A model generated the notes under the pieces. That model was not told the origin of the DNA, did no database searches, and worked only from the letters and a program-made list of their open reading frames with translations. Positions 59,590 to 64,000 of a DNA stretch of 64,000 nt are shown in pieces. Both the position numbers and the translations under genes were made by a program. Numbering within the stretch: the first letter of the stretch is position 1; every line of letters begins with the position of its first letter. Source of the DNA: Isoperla grammatica (lineage: Eukaryota; Arthropoda; Insecta; Plecoptera; Perlodidae); assembly GCA_945910005.1 (NCBI GenBank), contig OX246740.1, positions 54,094,638 through 54,158,637 on the forward strand, in the 5' to 3' direction.

Positions 59590-60490
59590 TTTACCAGCGA
59601 ACAAACCGAAATTATGTCAGCGTAACATCAACATCATTTTACACAATCAAAAAAGTGATTAAAAGCCAGAATGTAGTTTCATAAAAACTAAAAGGCAGGA
59701 CTTAACAAAATTTAAAAGATTTTAATCATTCTGGTTGTCATTTTGGATACCAATTAACAATCAATTCCAAAACCAAAATAACAATGTAAGAATTAAAAAA
59801 TTTTAAAACTTTTTGAAAATCACTATTCCGATAACAAAAAAAAAACAAAAAAAAACAATAACTTTGCGCGGTTTCAAATTTAATACCGCGAGTCATGAAA
59901 TTTATCAACGACGAGGAGTGAGAGAGACAGATTGCATGATAGTCAAAAGTAACATCCGAGCTGAACTGCCAAACTATTAAATCCAAGATTTGCGAGCTGG
60001 TTCGCGGCCCATGACATTCGCTAGGTTACATTACTAAGATCTTTGACAAGAGGTGACCCCACCCACACTACACTGACCCAGTCAAAACACGCCAAAATGT
60101 CGTGTTCGCAACACAGAAACGTTTATGGAGCGGGGTCAAACCAGTCAAACGATCGCATTCTTGTATATCCTCGGTTTTCGGTGTATTTTTTTTTAGCTTT
60201 ACACCTAAACTCGTTTATTTGCATAATTAATGAAGTGGTGCGAAATTTGACACTTTTGACGACATTGAAAGATTTACAGACCGACTTTTGTGTCGGGAAT
60301 TAATGCAAGATTTATATCACCTGCTGCTTTACAAGGTATCATATCACATATTCGTCCTTTGCAAGTGTCGCAAACTAGTTTGCTTACGCCATATTATAAC
60401 GATATTATTTCCCACTTATAAAGTATAAACAGACGAGAATTAAATGAAGAAACACACCAATAGTATGATAGACAATAAAACATACAAGAG
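59590..60490. other. No gene supported
   Basis: AT-rich, short unrecognised frames only. Confidence 0.45.
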
Positions 60491-60492
60491 GT

Positions 60493-60702
60493 ACATTCGA
60501 CGAACTGTACTAGTCAAGAGTACGACAGGAGACTTCTTTATCAATACCTCTACGGGTTATTTCGTGAGTTCCTGGTTGAGTGAATCTAGCAATGACGACA
60601 TTCGAGGAGCTGTACAAGTCAAGGGTAGGACAGGAGTCTTCTTTATCTCAACACATCTTCGGGTGAACTCGTGAGTTCCTGGTAGAGTGAATCTAGCAAT
60701 GT
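60493..60702 (+). repeat. 105-bp imperfect tandem duplication
   Basis: ACATTCGACGAACTGTAC at 60493 is repeated as ACATTCGAGGAGCTGTAC at 60598. Both continue through AGTCAAG, GACAGGAG, CTTCTTTATC and CGTGAGTTCCTGG to GTGAATCTAGCAATG. The short plus frame across it is incidental. Confidence 0.85.
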
Positions 60703-61077
60703 CCTGGTTTTGTGAATCTAGCAATGTCCTGGTTGTGTGAATCTAGCAATATCCTGGTTTTGTGAATCTAGCAATGTCCTGGTTGTGTGAATCTAGCAAT
60801 GTCCTGGTTTTGTGAATCTAGCAATGTCCTGGTTGTGTGAATCTAGCAATGTCCTGGTTGTGTGAATCTAGCAATGTCCTGGTTGTGTGAATCTAGCAAT
60901 GTCCTGGTTTTGTGAATCTAGCAATGTCCTGATTTTGTGAATCTAGCAATGTCCTGGTTTTGTGAATCTAGCAATGTCCTGGTTGTGTGAATCTAGCAAT
61001 GTCCTGGTTGTGTGAATCTAGCAATGTCCTGGTTTTGTGAATCTAGCAATGTCCTGGTTGTGTGAATCTAGCAATGA
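60689..61077 (+). repeat. 25-bp minisatellite, 15 full units
   Basis: GAATCTAGCAATG recurs every 25 bp from 60689 to 61064 without length change. The remainder, TCCTGGTTTTGT or TCCTGGTTGTGT, defines two unit types in the order T G T G T G G G T T T G G T G. The last copy reverts to GAATCTAGCAATGACG, as in the upstream 105-bp unit. Confidence 0.97.
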
Positions 61078-61084
61078 CGTCATT

Positions 61085-63450
61085 CAATGTCTGCTGTTTT
61101 GTCTGGTGATCGTATTGCCTATTGAAAGTTTTGAATACTGGTTCCTAGGTAGAGACTGGAGAGGATATTAAAATAGCCTTGTCATATTATATTGTACTCT
61201 TATTTCAAGTCTAGAACTCCCAACGAGAGTGATATTTATAGTTTGAAACACGCGAAGTCTAAGCAATCCGTTTCCCTTAGTAGCTTTCGTCGGCTAGAGG
61301 AACGTATAACATTGCTGCTCAACCTTAAAGCAATAATAACATATATACATGAGTCATCCCCTATATCTAGAAGTGAAGAATTTCGCATAGGCACACGATA
61401 TACATAAGAATTGATATAATCGCTGTTTTAAGGCTGTAGCCCGATTTCTGTAGGAGAAATATAAGTGTAAAATGCTTTACAAATGATACATTGAAATTAA
61501 CACTTTAAAGAAAGCTTTCCACTAAGGTGGAAAACGGAAATAATGTATTGGAAAATAGAAATATTCATGAGAAAGAGCACTAAATGCTATATTTCAAGGC
61601 ATATTTTATTTTACTTTGTGTCAATTGTAAAACATTTTACAGATCTTTAACCGCAGTAGAAAAGTAAGAGGACACAGAATAATTTGTTTTTAAAATCTCT
61701 GTTTAAATTACTGAAATGAGTACAATTATGTTTCACTCATGGTGTGGGTGGCCGTGGGGGGGGGGGGGGTTTCTTCCTGGTTATAATCAAAGCTCCACAT
61801 CGCGCACTTCTGATATCCCGCAGCCGTTGCGTAAAACAATAACCTCATAATGTTTTATCAACGCTAAGAGTGAAGGAAACCAATATACGCGCTATACACA
61901 CAACACAGAGTTATCGCACCAATTAATTCTATCACGTATCGATAAGTTAATCGATCGAGATATTGCCGCAATAGCTCGTGATTACCTATAGCCATGTGCG
62001 TCACCAGCATGTTTTCCAGGGGGGGGGGGGGGGGGGGGGGAGACGGAACAATTCTCGTAAGCCTTCCAGTTAGCCCCGCAGGGACGTTTTCCCATTTTTG
62101 TTTTTAATTTACACTTTTTACCCGATTTTGTGGCGAGAAATAGGTTATGAATAAAATGAATTGAAACACGTCGAACTTTTAGTCACAAAATTGACCGTTA
62201 ATCGGAGATTTGCTCCGAAAAACAATAGAATTGACACTGTGCATTTTGAATGTTATGTTTGTTGAAACCATAGCCTATTTACCAAACCGAAATTTTTGGA
62301 AGTCGAAGATAAAGTTTGGTGAATTAGGACCTTAGCCGGTTAAATTTTACATTTTTTCTGAAATCCAGGGGGGGAGGGCATGTGCAACCCATGTCCCCCC
62401 TTGCGAGGCCCATACAAATATTGCAACTATACACAGTGGTTCACACTACTAAAAGTGCGCGTATAGTGCGTGTAGTAGTAGTATAGTAATGTATAGTACC
62501 GAAGAGACGCGTAAGGACAAACGCACTAATTATTGCTGAGACCGTCCTTGAAACGCTGCCCACGACGAACGCGAAAATGCGAATTAAACTATCATTACTC
62601 CCCGGTTTCCTAATGTTTTTTTAAAAACTGAACAAAATGTCACAACACCAAGGAAGCTCACATATATACGTGACTCATGTCAATTTAAAGGGGGGAGGAG
62701 GGGGGAGGGGGGGGGGCACACTAACTTCCTCGAACGCACTCGACAACACTTCAGCATCCGGTTATGAATCTTTCGAAATATTATTCGTGTTAGAACAACG
62801 AAATATTCCTTGTACATAACTACCAACCAACAAGGATCCTATTTTATAGAGAATTCCTCCACGAAAAACATCGAAATAACACGGTTAGTTAGTGAAATGT
62901 TAGCCAAACTTGTGTACGACAATCGCATATTTAGTAAAACCCGACCAATTAGCGTCGGTTATGTAATGACTAACGAGCGTTGATTAAAACACGACCAGTT
63001 ATCAACGATTGCAATAATTGTGTAAAATGACGATAAGTTTTGTGTGTTAACGATGTCAGTGTTACGTTAAACTGAGGACATACATGTTTTGAAATAATGT
63101 AGGCTACCAACACAAGGTAGTACTGTATTACAATCAACAAGTGAGCTACTTGTAGATAGGGCTGGGAGAAAACGATTAATTTTGTTAACGTTTATTTTCC
63201 CGAATGTTTCGCGTTTTTCGGAATGAAAATTGGTACCTATCTACAGTTATTAGGTATTTTTAATTATTTATATTTACTTTCTTATTTCCAACGAATGCTT
63301 TTCCAAATTTTCAAATAATACCCGCCAAAGTCATAGACCACCACGACCTGTTGTCTGACAATCAAGGCGGCTGTGACTTCAATACAGTAATAAATAAACA
63401 CATTTGTATTGTTTATTATAAGTCAAGTTCCAAAGTCAAATAACCCCACC
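61085..63450. other. No gene supported; long G runs
   Basis: G14 at 61756-61769, G22 at 62019-62040 and G-rich tracts at 62365-62400 and 62691-62716. No recognisable frame. Confidence 0.5.
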
Positions 63451-63454
63451 AGCC

Positions 63455-63525
63455 AGAATTGCGACTCAAACCTTGGACCTTCTCGATTGGAAGTAGGAGT
63501 TAACTATACCTTATACGATACCCAC
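63455..63525 (-). repeat. tRNA-like sequence (degenerate)
   Basis: The minus strand has AAGGTTTGAGTCGC (B-box-like) about 35 bases after TATAGTTAACTCC (weak A-box). A possible SINE or tRNA relic. Confidence 0.3.
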
Positions 63526-63769
63526 AAGTCACACAAATATTGCCACTAAGTGAGGTTCAAAATGGACTAATCCTGAACTTACGAACTACAGGATAGAACC
63601 TATGATGAGGGATGAGGCCGTACTAAGTAGAATAATAAATATAATTATATAATTATTCGGGCTGTTATTCAGTTTAGAACGCGATTTTAATGTAACTGTG
63701 TTCTTTTGATACTGGTGTACATGCAAACGGCGACTTTGGGCCGGAATAGTAACGGAGCACATAATAAAT

Positions 63770-63830
63770 GGTATAAATGTCCCCCAATAAAAATCAATTC
63801 TTGTAAATTGTAACTTAGTAGACTATAAAG
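63770..63830 (+). repeat. Dispersed repeat family D, copy 3
   Basis: AAATGTCCCCCAATAAAAAT and CAATTCTTGTAAATTG match copies 1 and 2 with some decay. The rest of the window to 64000 shows no supported feature. Confidence 0.5.
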
Positions 63831-64000
63831 TATAAACACAAATTTGTTTAATGATGAGTATCTGGGACTTACTACCACATCACTATTACGTTAATAGTAA
63901 GACAATCCCCCTGTTGACATCCCTCCAACGCATATTCGGGGAAATAATGTATATATGTAGTTAAGTATGTGGATCGGAAGTGTATTTTTACAGGGAGGGC

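Overview
This window looks like non-coding nuclear DNA from an animal, most likely an invertebrate. It is AT-leaning. It has no bacterial-style gene packing, no long open reading frame outside simple repeats, many tRNA-derived SINE-like elements, short non-autonomous DNA transposons (foldback and MITE-like elements), many minisatellites and many long G or C homopolymers. One 2.8 kb block is crowded with the palindrome TAGGCCTA. I cannot name the species or phylum. No protein-coding gene can be supported with confidence: the longest reading frames (up to 251 codons, near 55-57 kb) are artefacts of stop-free tandem repeats.

Layout. 0-5 kb: a 190-bp SINE with target-site duplications, a second SINE of another family, a MITE and a 287-bp foldback element. 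4.4-5.7 kb: short copies of a reverse-transcriptase-like motif, three of them in a tandem array. 7.6-14.3 kb: another dispersed repeat, a complete SINE with a 9-bp target-site duplication, foldback elements and a 14-bp minisatellite with higher-order structure. 17-22 kb: MITEs, a (CAA)n tract, a second array of reverse-transcriptase-like motifs and a tRNA-like sequence. 23 kb: a pentamer satellite. 24-33.5 kb: foldbacks, two 147-bp MITE copies about 95% identical, and tRNA-like relics. 35.3-38.8 kb: the TAGGCCTA-rich block, bracketed by 34-bp direct repeats 3,492 bp apart, with one exon-like segment behind a strong 3' splice-site signal. 42-49 kb: dispersed repeats and a 20-bp minisatellite. 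51-58.5 kb: related foldbacks, two strong GC-rich hairpins, and a 1.9 kb array of 29-bp units. 60.5-61.1 kb: a 25-bp array that grew from the end of a 105-bp duplication.

The most interesting signals are: (1) seven short sequences at two loci encoding variants of the reverse-transcriptase motif G-V-x-Q-G-x-V-x-G-P-L-L-F, arranged as tandem repeats without the rest of the enzyme; (2) the 29-bp array, whose separator spacings all equal 55 + 29k exactly; (3) a MITE family with three copies of identical length (147 bp); (4) 17 exact TGACGTCA sites where about one is expected; (5) the bracketed TAGGCCTA block; and (6) a nested hairpin with a TTCG loop followed by T5 at 54.7 kb.
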